The notes under the pieces were generated by a model, which did no database searches, was not told where the DNA came from, and saw nothing but the letters and a program-made list of their open reading frames with translations. This document shows, one piece after another, positions 53,465-62,878 of a stretch of DNA of 64,000 nucleotides. Position numbers and translations under genes: made by a program. The stretch lies in assembly GCF_021083305.1 (NCBI RefSeq), contig NZ_JAJFAY010000001.1:1798001-1862000 (forward strand). Reading direction: 5' to 3'. The DNA is from Haladaptatus sp. DYF46 (GTDB lineage Archaea > Halobacteriota > Halobacteria > Halobacteriales > Haladaptataceae). Each line of letters begins with the position of its first letter. Position 1 is the first letter of the stretch.

Positions 53465-54006
53465 GACTTCGAAAGCCCCCGCCCGCTCGCTACGTGTTAC
53501 AGCCGAGAGTAACTGAATCACAACCTCCGGAGGGACGACCTTGAAAGCCCTCGCCACGCCCGCGGCCCCTTTCATTCCACCCACGATACCGCCACCGCAT
53601 CAGCCACACCCTCCCCAACCGACTCCTTCGCATTCGCTCAGTCGTCCCTCGCGTGATAACTAACAGGCCCTTGGACGTGAAGTCCTCGGGCCTGCTGGCG
53701 CACGCGCCAGAGCGGCTATGGGTATCGTGCATTCGAATTTCCGTTGTGGCGCGCGCTGACGGGCGACGCGGCCGAGAGTGGCCGCGTCGCCTCGTTACAG
53801 TTCGCGCGAGGGATGAGCGAAGCGAATCGGCTGGGGAGGGTGTGGCCGTCGCGGTGCTGTGCGGTCGCGGTGTCTGGGTGGATTGAAAGGGGCCGCCCTG
53901 TCGCGCTTGCATGGTCGTCTCGGGGACTACTATCGGGACCGGGCGTTGTGGAGAGGTTCCCGATATGTCGTCGAGTGACCGCGACAGGGCGGGGGCTTTC
54001 GAAGAC
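53465..54006. mobile_element. MITE-like foldback element with perfect terminal inverted repeats, no ORF
   Basis: Terminal inverted repeats of 17-18 bp are perfect (TTCGAAAGCCCCCGCCC at 53468-53484; its complement at 53987-54003), flanked by GAC on both sides (53465-53467, 54004-54006). Long imperfect inverted arms (53562-53653 and 53803-53896) follow, sharing CACACCCTCCCC and GCGGCCCCTTTCA blocks. Between them sits a core of three compact hairpins. A further 12-bp inverted pair is at 53893-53904 and 53981-53992. No coding frame has haloarchaeal character. It looks like a non-autonomous element that depends on a transposase elsewhere. Confidence 0.7.
53664..53790. repeat. Three-hairpin core of the foldback element
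   Basis: Hairpin A: CAGGCCC (53664-53670) with GGGCCTG (53688-53694), with an inner GGAC/GTCC pair. Hairpin B: CTGGCG (53695-53700) with CGCCAG (53705-53710), 4-nt loop. Hairpin C: GCGACGCGGCC (53763-53773) with GGCCGCGTCGC (53780-53790), 6-nt loop, 11 bp perfect. Such density suggests a structured RNA or protein-recognition hairpins. Confidence 0.6.
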
Positions 54007-54149
54007 GTCTTCCCAGCGATTGAAATCACACTAGAGTCAGTATTCTTTCGTAGCGGCCATGGCGGGGATTTTCGAAGACGAAACTGGAGCAGTCACACTG
54101 ACTCGAAAATCCGAAGCGGCCGCATTCCTCGACCCTCACGTCTCGAAAA

Positions 54150-55127
54150 TCAGTCAGCCAGACGGGTTTCGTCGCCGGTGCCATCCGTCAGGGCGCTCGC
54201 GACCGCGCCCTTCAGGACGACTTCGTCGCCGAGCGTCGTGAGCTGTACGTCGGGTTGATTGTTCAGCAGATGGTTGCCGATGCGCTCCCGAATCGGGTCG
54301 ACGACGAGTTCCTCGTTGTTGAGGGCGACGGCACCGCCGAGGTAGACCACCAACGGCGCGTAGGCTTGGACGACGTTCGCCACGCCGACCGTGTTCCAGT
54401 GAGCGACCTGTTCGATGACGTGGTCGGCGAAGGGGTCGATACCGGCGTTCTCGAACACGTCCCTCGCCGAGAAGTCGGGGTCTTCGAGGGCAAGGGAGGT
54501 TTCCACCGTCTCGTCCTCCTCGGCCAACATCCGGGCGTACTCCGGGATGTTGTTCCCCGAGCAGTAGGCTTCCCAGTGGCCCTCCTTGCCACAGCCACAG
54601 GTGCGCCTGCCGTGCGGGTCCACTATCATGTGTCCCACCTCGCCCGCGTTGCCGTCCCAACCGGTGAGGACGTTGCCATCGACGGAGACGCCGGCACCGA
54701 TGCCGCTGGAAATCGTGATGTACACCATGTCGTCGGGGTTGCGGTCGCTGTAGAACCGCTGCCCGATAGCGCCCGCGTTGGTGTCGTTGTGGAGGGTGAC
54801 GCGTTCGCTGTGAATGAGTTTCCCCACCGGTCCGGTCAGGGGGATTCGGCCGATGGTGTCCGGCAGGTTCGCCGGGTTCTCGACCGCACCCTCCGCGAGG
54901 TCGAGCGGGCCGATGCTGCCGATGCCCGCCGCCCGAACCTCGCCGGGGTCGATGTCCGCGTTCGCACACGCACCACGAATGCATTCGAGTACTGCTTCAG
55001 TAACCGCGATGCCGGTCGGTCCCTGTGGCGTGCCACGTTCGTACGTGCTGACGACGTCGCCGCCTTCGTCGGCAACGGCCGCCCTGACGTGGGTCGCCCC
55101 CAGGTCTACACCCGCGTAGTAGGCCAT
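54150..55127 (-). CDS. glk: ROK family glucokinase
   Basis: A 325-residue ROK sugar kinase. The phosphate-binding DLGATHVRAAV (Asp8) starts the protein; the catalytic base is Asp115 (LHNDTNAGAIG). The zinc motif is GHMIVDPHG followed by CGCGKEGHWEAYCSG, where the usual third Cys of CxCGxxGC is a His (GHWE). ISSGIGAGVSVDG is the second ROK signature. It phosphorylates glucose; together with azf and kdgK it places sugar catabolism in this region. Zinc binding with the His substitution is inferred. Confidence 0.92.
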   Translation of the reverse strand: MAYYAGVDLGATHVRAAVADEGGDVVSTYERGTPQGPTGIAVTEAVLECIRGACANADIDPGEVRAAGIGSIGPLDLAEGAVENPANLPDTIGRIPLTGPVGKLIHSERVTLHNDTNAGAIGQRFYSDRNPDDMVYITISSGIGAGVSVDGNVLTGWDGNAGEVGHMIVDPHGRRTCGCGKEGHWEAYCSGNNIPEYARMLAEEDETVETSLALEDPDFSARDVFENAGIDPFADHVIEQVAHWNTVGVANVVQAYAPLVVYLGGAVALNNEELVVDPIRERIGNHLLNNQPDVQLTTLGDEVVLKGAVASALTDGTGDETRLAD

Positions 55128-55249
55128 TCAGATGAACAAACGTCGTCCGTCCCACTTAACTACAGGCATTTACTCGCCGACGAGTAGTGTCCGATAGCCC
55201 GAGAGGTTCGGCTGCCGAAGTTAACTGCATCGACGGCGTGAGTCGATGC

Positions 55250-55642
55250 ATGTCGGACCACCTCCCTGACATCGACGACGAGACGGAGTCCGCGCTCCAC
55301 GAACTCGAACTCGGCATCGAGGGACTGCGGAAGGCACACGGCTACCTCGTTCAGTTCCACCACGTCACCGGCCACGCAATGGAACACTTCAACGAGGCGG
55401 AGAGCCACCTGCGGGACGCCGGGCACGATGAACTCGCCGACCACATCCGGGACGAAATCCTCCCGTGTGGCATCCTCGGCGGCGACCGATGGACCTACGA
55501 GTTGGTCGAATCGTTCGAGACGGGGTTCCTCCTCGACATCGAGGCGTTCGAAGGCGCAACGCGCGACGAACTCGCGGACGGGGAGCGGCACGTCCGCGAG
55601 CGAAGAATGCAACGACGGTGGCAGGAACGCGCGGAGGAGTGA
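55250..55642 (+). CDS. Conserved-looking helical protein, unknown function
   Basis: A 130-residue acidic, mostly helical protein. ALHELELGIEGLRKAHGYLV, FHHVTGHAMEHFNEAESHL and ILPCGILGGDRWTYELVESF are the notable segments. The His-rich HHVTGHAMEHF helix could bind a metal. I cannot name the family. ATG 55250 is preferred over ATG 55187 because the added residues are unlike a haloarchaeal N-terminus. It is convergent with the Usp gene. Confidence 0.75.
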   Translation: MSDHLPDIDDETESALHELELGIEGLRKAHGYLVQFHHVTGHAMEHFNEAESHLRDAGHDELADHIRDEILPCGILGGDRWTYELVESFETGFLLDIEAFEGATRDELADGERHVRERRMQRRWQERAEE

Positions 55643-55682
55643 AAAATGTCGGAAGTCGAACGACTGGAGAACGAGCGGGCGT

Positions 55683-56132
55683 TCAGTCCTCGCGGACGAA
55701 CGTCACGGGACACGGCGCGGAGAGCATCACTTCCTGTGCGGTACTGCCGAAGACGGCTTTTCCGGTCGGCGAGCGCTTGCGGCCGCCGACGAAGACGCCA
55801 TCGGCGTTCACGTCCTCCGCGAGGTCGACGATGGTTTCGCCGTGATTTCCGATCGCACCCCGCACCGAGTAGCCGATGTTCTCGGAGTCGAGCGCGTCCG
55901 AGAGCGAACGAATCGTCGCGTGCCGCGCGGCCACCTCGTCCGAGTTGGGTGCCCCGGCTGGGTCGTAATCGAGTCGGTCTACGACGTCGTTGAACTCGTC
56001 GTCGGTGAAGACGTGTGCGAGGACGACAGTCGCGCCGGTCGGCCCGGCCACATCGATGACGGCGTCGGCGAGCCGTCCGGTTCGGTCCGCGTCTCCCGGT
56101 CCTACCGCGAGAAGAATCGTCTCTATTGCCAT
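55683..56132 (-). CDS. Universal stress protein (UspA family)
   Basis: A 149-residue Usp domain. The ATP-binding motif G-2x-G-9x-G(S/T) is present (GGRKRSPTGKAVFGST). ILLAVGPGDADRTGRLADAV opens the protein and SAPCPVTFVRED closes it, as in the family. It probably acts as a stress-linked ATP sensor dimer. The start is supported by an AT-rich promoter just upstream that is shared with the divergent SDR gene. Confidence 0.93.
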   Translation of the reverse strand: MAIETILLAVGPGDADRTGRLADAVIDVAGPTGATVVLAHVFTDDEFNDVVDRLDYDPAGAPNSDEVAARHATIRSLSDALDSENIGYSVRGAIGNHGETIVDLAEDVNADGVFVGGRKRSPTGKAVFGSTAQEVMLSAPCPVTFVRED

Positions 56133-56236
56133 GGTAGCACGTCACTGTGCAGAATATTAAATATAGGGGGGCATTCATTCGAAATCGAAATAATCGAGAT
56201 ATCAAGTTAGTTGACGTTCGGGAACGAAGGGAGCGC

Positions 56237-56974
56237 ATGATAACGCCGAATCTGGACGGACGGGTCGCACTCGTCACCGGCAGTTCGAAGGGCGTCGGCC
56301 GGGAGCTGCTCCTCTCGCTCGCCGACTGCGGTGCGGACGTGGCCGTCCACTATCATTCGAGCGAGGACGAGGCGCGGGAGATAGCCGACGCCGCCCGAGA
56401 GATGGGTGGCGAAGCGATGACCGTGCAGGGTGACGTCACCGACCCGGACGAGGTGGACGGCCTGTTTTCGGCCATCGAGGACGAACTCGGTCCCGTGGAG
56501 GTGCTGGTGAACAACGTCGGCCCGTTCGCACCCAGCCACTGGGAGGACATCTCGTTCGAGCGCTGGAACGCCGTCCTCGAGGGCAACATCAACGGAACGT
56601 ACCTCTGTTCGAAGCGGGCGCTCCCCGGGATGCGCGAGGCCGAGTTCGGCAGAATCGTCAACATCGGCTACGCCAGCGCGGAGAAGGGACTCATCAGTCC
56701 GAAGAACGCGCCGTACTTCATGGCGAAAGCGGGCGTCCTGATGTTCACGCGGATGCTCGCCGCCGACACGCAGGACGACGGCGTGACCGTCAACGCGATT
56801 TCGCCCTACGTGGTCGAAAATTCGGACGTGTTCCCGGACGACTTGCCCCGCGGTACACCGGCGAAATTCGAGGACGTGGCACAAGCACTGCGCTTCTTCG
56901 TGGACGAAGACAGCGACTACCTGAGCGGCGTGAACGTCGAGGTTGACGGCGGGTGGTTGCCGGAGAAGGTCTGA
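56237..56974 (+). CDS. SDR family oxidoreductase (FabG-like)
   Basis: A 245-residue classical SDR. The NAD(P) motif is TGSSKGVGREL (14-24), with NNVG (92-95) and the catalytic Ser147 and Tyr160-x-x-x-Lys164 (GYASAEKGL...PYFMAK). The C-terminal SGVNVEVDGGWLPEKV is typical. A ketoreductase for a short or fatty acyl substrate is likely. ATG 56237 by homology; an AT-rich TATA (ATTAAATATA, 56156-56165) lies upstream. Confidence 0.92.
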   Translation: MITPNLDGRVALVTGSSKGVGRELLLSLADCGADVAVHYHSSEDEAREIADAAREMGGEAMTVQGDVTDPDEVDGLFSAIEDELGPVEVLVNNVGPFAPSHWEDISFERWNAVLEGNINGTYLCSKRALPGMREAEFGRIVNIGYASAEKGLISPKNAPYFMAKAGVLMFTRMLAADTQDDGVTVNAISPYVVENSDVFPDDLPRGTPAKFEDVAQALRFFVDEDSDYLSGVNVEVDGGWLPEKV

Positions 56975-56980
56975 GTCGGA

Positions 56981-57559
56981 TCAGTTCCCCTCCAACGCGT
57001 CGATGGCTATCGCCCCCGCGACGAGCGCGGTTTTCGGTATCGACCCCGCGTCGTGGATGCGAACGTCGTACTTGTCGCGGAGCGAGAAGTGGCCCTCGAT
57101 TTCTCCGATGGAATCGCCGTCGGGCGTAGTAATCGAGTACTTGTGCGGCAGGAACCAGAGGACGTCGACGAGCGACCGCAGCGCTTCGAGCAGCGCGCTT
57201 CGGGAGGCGACTTCCGCGAGTTCGGTCCCGTCCGGGAGTCGTATCGTCCATCGGTGATGGAAGAAGGTGAAATCCTTGGCGAGAATCACCACCGGCTCGC
57301 CCGAGCGTTCGTCCACGAGGACGTAATCCCCGGCGACGTCGAAGACGTTCTTCGCCTTCACCCGGAAGACGACGTTCCCGTCAGCGTCGTGAAACGGGAA
57401 CTCCTCCCTCATCTTGAACATCTTCTGTTTCGACTTCAGGACGAGGTTCCCGGACGAGTCGTACACCTTGTACTTGTTCCGGAAGTGGCTCTGTTCGACC
57501 CTGTACGTATCGTCATCGAGGACGATGCCGCCGACGTCGTGCTGTGCTGGAGGTTCCAT
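56981..57559 (-). CDS. LURP-one-related (LOR/YxjI) family protein
   Basis: A 192-residue beta-barrel protein of the LOR/Tubby-C superfamily. The repeated strand pattern YKVYDSSGNLVLKSKQKMFK, then FPFHDADGNVVFRVKAKNVF, then YSITTPDGDSIGEIEGHF is diagnostic. It is cytoplasmic; the function in archaea is unknown, and plant relatives are defence-related but uncharacterised. It lies between the SDR (convergent) and an ABC exporter on the same strand. Confidence 0.87.
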   Translation of the reverse strand: MEPPAQHDVGGIVLDDDTYRVEQSHFRNKYKVYDSSGNLVLKSKQKMFKMREEFPFHDADGNVVFRVKAKNVFDVAGDYVLVDERSGEPVVILAKDFTFFHHRWTIRLPDGTELAEVASRSALLEALRSLVDVLWFLPHKYSITTPDGDSIGEIEGHFSLRDKYDVRIHDAGSIPKTALVAGAIAIDALEGN

Positions 57560-57609
57560 TGTTCACAGCTTGTCGTGTATTTGTATTTAAACTTGAGGGC
57601 GAATCCGGC

Positions 57610-59541
57610 TCACTCCCCGCCGTCCGCCTGTGCTTCCGCGCCCCCGACATCGCTATCTTCGATTTCCGCGCGCCGTCGAATCGCCCGTTCGATGAACTCG
57701 CGCGGGAGGGCTTCGATTTCCCCGGCTTGCACGTGCCAGAGGTTCGCGTACAGGCCGTCGAGCGCCAACAGGTCGTCGTGCGTGCCGCGTTCAACGATTT
57801 CGCCGTCGTCGAGGACGACGATTTCCTCCGCGTCCTTGACCGTCGAGAGGCGGTGGGCGATGGCGAACGTCGTCTTCTCGGCCACGAGCGAGGCGAGACT
57901 GCGCTGGATGAGGGCCTCGGTTTCGGTATCGACGTGACTCGTCGCCTCGTCCAGTACGAGGATGGCGGGGTCCTTGAGAACCGTCCGCGCTATGGAGAGT
58001 CTCTGACGCTGGCCGCCCGAGAGTTTGACGCCGCGTTCGCCGACCATCGTGTCGTAGCCATCGGGCAGGTTGACGATGAACTCGTGTGCTTCGGCGGCTT
58101 TCGCGGCCTCCTCGATTTCCTCGTCGCTCGCGTCGAACGTCCCGTACGCGATGTTCTCCTTCACGGACCCGTAGAAGAGGAACGGTTCCTGACTGACGTA
58201 GCCGACCGCCCGCCGCAGACTGCGGAGGTTTACGTCCCGGATGTCGGTGCCGTCGATGCGAATCGTTCCCTCCCCCACGTCGTACATACGGAGGAGGAGT
58301 TTCAGGACGGTGGATTTACCCGCACCGGTGGGGCCAACGAGTGCGAGCGTGTCGCCGCGTTCGGCGTGCAGGTCGATGTCCGAGACGACGGTCTCCTCGC
58401 CGTAACCGAAACTCACGTCGTCGTAGACCACTTCGCCCTCGGTCACGTCCAAGTCCGGCGCGTCGGCGCTCTCGCCAAGCGTCCCGCGTTCGTTCATCAA
58501 CGAGTACACCCGGTCGCTCGACGCCTCCGCGCGCTGGTAGATGTTGATTATCTGCCCGAACTGCGCCATGGGCCAGATGAACTGCTGGCTCAGGATGACG
58601 AAGGTGACGAACACGCCGGGTTCGAGCGCGCCGGTGAACGGCCCCGGCGCGCCGGAAAGCAGCCAAAAACCGCCGACCGCGAAGGTGACGGCGTAGCCGA
58701 TGCCGGTCAGGAGGCTCAGGCCGGGAAAGAAGGTGATTCGGGTCGTGATGGCGTCCCAGTTCGCGTCGTAGTAGTCCCCGGAGGCCTCCTCGATCCTGCC
58801 GGATTCGTAGGGTTCCGCGGTTTCGGACTTGATCACGCGGATGCCGCCGAGGTTGTTCTCCAGTCGGGAGTTGAGCGCGCCGACGCTCGCCCGCATCGCG
58901 GCGTACTTCGGCTGAATAGTTCGGACGAAGAGGTACGTGAACGCCGCGAGGAAGGGCACTGGGAGCAGCGCCACGAGCGCGAGCGCCGGGTTGAGGGTGA
59001 ACAGAATCCAGCCGATGCCGACGATCATGACGCCGATGCGGAGCGCCGAACTCAGCCCGTCGTTCAGAAACGTCTCCAACTGGTTCACGTCGTTGTTCAG
59101 GATGGACATCAACTCGCCCGTCTGCTTGCCGTCGAAGAAGTTCATGTCGAGCAGTTGCATTCTGTCGTAGGTGTCCACGCGGAGCTTGTGCTGAACGCCC
59201 TGCGCGAACGCGTTCCAGCCCCAGCCTTCCAGCCACGAGAACGCGGCACCGACGAGAAACGACGCGAGTACGACGCCGATGGAGAGCCAAAGCTGACCGT
59301 CCGGCGTCGTCGGCAGCCACATCGACGGAATTAGAGGGAGGTAGAACGCCTGCTCGTTCAGGAATATCGCGTCGATGGCGATGCCGAGGATGACCGGCGG
59401 CAGGAGACCCGAGAGGCGGCCGAGTACCGTCCCGACGAACCCCGCGACGAACTGCGGGAAGTAGCCGCGGCCGTACTCGGCGAAGAGTCGCCACATCGTG
59501 TGCCGTTCCGCATCCTCCAGTCTTGCGGTATTTGAAGCCAC
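57610..59541 (-). CDS. ABC exporter, fused permease-ATPase (MsbA/MDR type), second copy
   Basis: A 643-residue half-transporter, a paralogue of the gene at 12002-13957. Six membrane helices (about 30-335) are followed by Walker A GPTGAGKST near residue 403, signature LSGGQRQRLSIARTV, Walker B ILVLDEATSHVDTETE and AHRLSTVKDAE. Long stretches are shared with the first copy (for example ENIxYGTFDASDEEIEEAAK), showing common ancestry. It probably homodimerises. The substrate is unknown. The uvrA gene is divergent. Confidence 0.94.
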   Translation of the reverse strand: MASNTARLEDAERHTMWRLFAEYGRGYFPQFVAGFVGTVLGRLSGLLPPVILGIAIDAIFLNEQAFYLPLIPSMWLPTTPDGQLWLSIGVVLASFLVGAAFSWLEGWGWNAFAQGVQHKLRVDTYDRMQLLDMNFFDGKQTGELMSILNNDVNQLETFLNDGLSSALRIGVMIVGIGWILFTLNPALALVALLPVPFLAAFTYLFVRTIQPKYAAMRASVGALNSRLENNLGGIRVIKSETAEPYESGRIEEASGDYYDANWDAITTRITFFPGLSLLTGIGYAVTFAVGGFWLLSGAPGPFTGALEPGVFVTFVILSQQFIWPMAQFGQIINIYQRAEASSDRVYSLMNERGTLGESADAPDLDVTEGEVVYDDVSFGYGEETVVSDIDLHAERGDTLALVGPTGAGKSTVLKLLLRMYDVGEGTIRIDGTDIRDVNLRSLRRAVGYVSQEPFLFYGSVKENIAYGTFDASDEEIEEAAKAAEAHEFIVNLPDGYDTMVGERGVKLSGGQRQRLSIARTVLKDPAILVLDEATSHVDTETEALIQRSLASLVAEKTTFAIAHRLSTVKDAEEIVVLDDGEIVERGTHDDLLALDGLYANLWHVQAGEIEALPREFIERAIRRRAEIEDSDVGGAEAQADGGE

Positions 59542-59685
59542 TTACCTCAGGTAAGGACCGGATGAATATGTCCCGTTCGGTGGCCGTTTCGGCTCCCACA
59601 CCTCTGCCCCCCTCAGTTTCACTTTCACTCCGCTTGCATTCCCAACCGATAGGCATACCCTCGTTCAGTCGCTGTCTGAGTCTAG

Positions 59686-62628
59686 ATGAGCAAGGACTAC
59701 ATCGAAGTGCGGGGGGCCGAGGAGCACAACCTCAAAGACCTCGACGTCAAGATTCCGCGCGAGGAGTTCAACGTCGTCACCGGCCTTTCGGGGTCGGGGA
59801 AGTCCTCGCTCGCCTTCGAGACGGTGTACGCAGAGGGACAACGACGCTACATCGAGAGCCTGTCGGCCTACGCCCGGAACTTCCTCGGGCAGATGGACAA
59901 GCCGCAGGTCGAGAACGTCGAAGGCTTGTCGCCCGCCATCTCGATCGACCAGAAGAACGCGGCGAACAACCCGCGTTCGACGGTCGGGACCGTGACGGAA
60001 CTGCACGACTACCTGCGACTGCTCTACGCCCGCGTCGGCACGCCGCACTGTCCGCAGTGCGGTCGGGAAGTCGGCGAGCAGAGCGCCCAGAACATGGTTC
60101 GTCGGGTGCTCGACTTGCCCGAGGGAACGAAGGCGAAAATCGCCGCGCCGGTCGTCCGCGACCAGAAGGGCGCGTTCGCCGACCTGTTCGACGACCTCGT
60201 CTCGGACGGCTACTCGCGCGTGGAAGTGGACGGCGAGGAGTTCGATTTGACCCTCGACCGACCCGACCTCGACAAGAACTACGACCACACCATCGACGTC
60301 ATCGTGGACCGCGTGAAGGTCAGCGAGGAAGCGCGTTCGCGCATCAACGACAGCGTCGAGACCGCGCTGGAGGAAGCCGAGGGCGTGATGAAACTCATCG
60401 TCCCCGACGCACCGGCGGACGTGAACCTCGGGTCCGAGTCGCGTTCGACGGGCGACTTGGCCGGGGACGGCGACGACCGACTCGTCGTGGAGTTTTCGGA
60501 GGAGCTCGCCTGCACGCACTGCGGCATCGACTTCCGCGAAATCGAGACGCGGAGCTTCTCGTTCAACAGTCCGCACGGCGCGTGTCCCGAGTGTGAAGGC
60601 ATCGGCGAGACGAAGGAGATAGACGAGGACCTCGTCGTCGAGGACCCGTCGAAACAGCTGAAACACGTCTTCGAGCCGTGGAGCTACCAACGGACCTACT
60701 ACCGCCGACAGCTCGATTCCGTCGCCGAGCACTTCGACGTGAGCCTGACGACGCCGTTCGAGGATCTGGGCGAGGAGGTTCGACAGGGATTCCTCTACGG
60801 CACCGACGAGGACGTGCTGTTCAAGTGGAACACGAAGAACGGCATCCGTCGGAAAGAAGAACCGTTTGAGGGCGTCATCCCGAACCTCGAACGACGGTAC
60901 GTCGAAACCGACAGCGACCGGGCGCGCGGCCACATCGAGGAGTACATGGCCGTGACGGAGTGTCCGGCCTGTGACGGCACGCGACTGCGCCCCGAAAGCC
61001 GCTCGGTGTACGTCGATGGCACCTCGATTTCGGCGGTCAACCGGATGTCCATCGGGGACGCGCTGGTTCACTTCGAGAACCTCGAAGCCAATCTGACCGA
61101 CCGACAGAACCGCATCGCCGAGGAGATACTGAAGGAGATTCGCGCGCGACTCGGCTTCATGGAGGAAGTCGGGTTGCAGTATCTCACGCTCGACCGTGAA
61201 GCCTCGACGCTCTCGGGCGGGGAGAGCCAGCGGATTCGGCTGGCAACCCAGATCGGGTCGGGGCTGGTCGGCGTCCTCTACGTGTTGGACGAACCCTCGA
61301 TCGGCCTTCACCAGCGCGACAACGACCGCCTGCTGAACACGCTGTGTGAACTGCGCGACCTGGGGAACACCCTCATCGTCGTCGAACACGACGAGGAGAC
61401 GATGCGGCGGGCGGACAACGTCATCGACATCGGCCCCGGTCCCGGTAGACGCGGCGGCGAAATCGTCGTGCAGGGCGACGTGGATGAGGTGATGGCCCAC
61501 GAGGAGAGCATCACGGGCGACTACCTCGCCGGACGAAAGGAGATTCCCGTCCCCGAGGAACGTCGGGAGAGCGACGCGAACATCACGGTTCGCGGCGCAC
61601 GCCAGCACAACCTCAAGGACCTCGACGTGGACATTCCGATCGGGAAGTTCACCGCCGTCACGGGCGTTTCCGGGTCGGGGAAATCCACGCTGATGCACGA
61701 CATCCTCTACAAGGGACTGGCTCGCGAGATGAACGACAACACCTCGGTGGACCCCGGCGACCACGATTCCATCGACGGGATGGAGAACATCGAGAAGGTG
61801 CGACTCATCGACCAGTCGCCCATCGGTCGGACGCCACGCTCGAACCCGGCGACGTACACGGGCGTGTTCGATTACATCCGCAAATCCTTCGCCGAGACGA
61901 AACTCGCCAAACAGCGCGGCTACGAGAAGGGTCGCTTCTCGTTCAACGTGAAGGGCGGGCGCTGCGAGGAGTGTGGCGGGCAGGGAACCGTCAAAATCGA
62001 GATGAACTTCCTCTCGGACGTGTACGTCCCGTGCGAGGAGTGCGACGGCGCGCGCTACAACGACGAGACGCTGGACGTGACCTACCGCGGTGCGACCATC
62101 GCGGAGGTGCTCGACATGTCCGTCGAGGAGGCACACGACTTCTTCGAGCACGACACGCGAATCCGTCGTCGCCTGAAACTGCTGAAGGACGTGGGGCTGG
62201 ACTACATGAAACTCGGCCAACCGTCCACGACCCTCTCCGGCGGGGAGGCCCAGCGCGTCAAACTCGCCGAGGAACTCGGCAAGAAGGACGCGGGCGAGAC
62301 GCTCTACCTGTTGGACGAACCAACCACGGGACTGCACCACGAGGACGAGCGCAAACTCGTCGCCGTCCTCCAGCGATTGACGGACAAGGGCAACACAATC
62401 GCCGTCATCGAACACGAACTCGACCTCGTGAAGAACGCCGACCACGTCATCGACCTCGGCCCCGAGGGCGGCGAGAAGGGCGGCGAAATCGTCGCCACCG
62501 GCACGCCCGAGGAGATAGCGCGGGTCGAGGAATCCTACACCGGGCAGTATCTCCGCGACAAACTCCCGGCCATCGAACTCGACGGTCCGCGTTCGGACAG
62601 ACCCGCACCCGCGCCGATGGATGACTGA
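59686..62628 (+). CDS. uvrA: Excinuclease ABC subunit A
   Basis: A 980-residue UvrA. The first ATPase has [20 protein letters not shown] and the second [18 protein letters not shown]. Zinc modules include [39 protein letters not shown] and [17 protein letters not shown]. Signature motifs are [12 protein letters not shown] and [12 protein letters not shown]. It loads UvrB at bulky DNA lesions in bacterial-type nucleotide excision repair, which haloarchaea acquired. The length is normal and the frame intact. Confidence 0.97.
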   Translation: MSKDYIEVRGAEEHNLKDLDVKIPREEFNVVTGLSGSGKSSLAFETVYAEGQRRYIESLSAYARNFLGQMDKPQVENVEGLSPAISIDQKNAANNPRSTVGTVTELHDYLRLLYARVGTPHCPQCGREVGEQSAQNMVRRVLDLPEGTKAKIAAPVVRDQKGAFADLFDDLVSDGYSRVEVDGEEFDLTLDRPDLDKNYDHTIDVIVDRVKVSEEARSRINDSVETALEEAEGVMKLIVPDAPADVNLGSESRSTGDLAGDGDDRLVVEFSEELACTHCGIDFREIETRSFSFNSPHGACPECEGIGETKEIDEDLVVEDPSKQLKHVFEPWSYQRTYYRRQLDSVAEHFDVSLTTPFEDLGEEVRQGFLYGTDEDVLFKWNTKNGIRRKEEPFEGVIPNLERRYVETDSDRARGHIEEYMAVTECPACDGTRLRPESRSVYVDGTSISAVNRMSIGDALVHFENLEANLTDRQNRIAEEILKEIRARLGFMEEVGLQYLTLDREASTLSGGESQRIRLATQIGSGLVGVLYVLDEPSIGLHQRDNDRLLNTLCELRDLGNTLIVVEHDEETMRRADNVIDIGPGPGRRGGEIVVQGDVDEVMAHEESITGDYLAGRKEIPVPEERRESDANITVRGARQHNLKDLDVDIPIGKFTAVTGVSGSGKSTLMHDILYKGLAREMNDNTSVDPGDHDSIDGMENIEKVRLIDQSPIGRTPRSNPATYTGVFDYIRKSFAETKLAKQRGYEKGRFSFNVKGGRCEECGGQGTVKIEMNFLSDVYVPCEECDGARYNDETLDVTYRGATIAEVLDMSVEEAHDFFEHDTRIRRRLKLLKDVGLDYMKLGQPSTTLSGGEAQRVKLAEELGKKDAGETLYLLDEPTTGLHHEDERKLVAVLQRLTDKGNTIAVIEHELDLVKNADHVIDLGPEGGEKGGEIVATGTPEEIARVEESYTGQYLRDKLPAIELDGPRSDRPAPAPMDD

Positions 62629-62878
62629 CAACTGATACGTCGGCGCGTCCGGACCGACGCACAACTGTTTCGAACCGATATACCGATCTATTTATACGAT
62701 AGAATGGCGGGCTTACCCCGAAGAATCGCCCGCTTATGCGTCGGTATCGTAAGTAGTTTGAAAACTACAGCCAGCTAAGCACTGGATAACAAAGTGTCGT
62801 CCGAGGTAACTTCGCACTCGTGTTACGTCCGGGTGGCGGTGGTATCGTGGAAACAACCGATTGCGACTCTCAGGTGTC
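62629..62878. other. Intergenic region, no gene seen
   Basis: 250 nt between uvrA and the DUF7344 gene. It holds a TATA-like ATTTATACGATAG (62691-62703), an inverted GGCGGGC/GCCCGC pair (62706-62712, 62728-62733) and a very short ORF (62704) without support. The spacing from the TATA to ATG 62879 is too long for a leaderless start, so a short untranslated RNA or a long leader is possible. Confidence 0.35.

Noticed and set aside
53653..54034. Open frames inside the foldback element
   Set aside because: They are short, basic, Ser/Arg-rich and driven by the palindromic sequence. None has a promoter or haloarchaeal composition.
55160..55612. Minus-strand frame opposite the 130-residue helical protein
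   Set aside because: The plus-strand product is acidic with coherent helices, while the minus-strand product is Val/Arg-rich shadow sequence.
62704..62781. 25-codon ORF downstream of a TATA-like element after uvrA
   Set aside because: The TATA is only about 7-13 nt from the ATG, too close for an archaeal start, and the peptide is basic.
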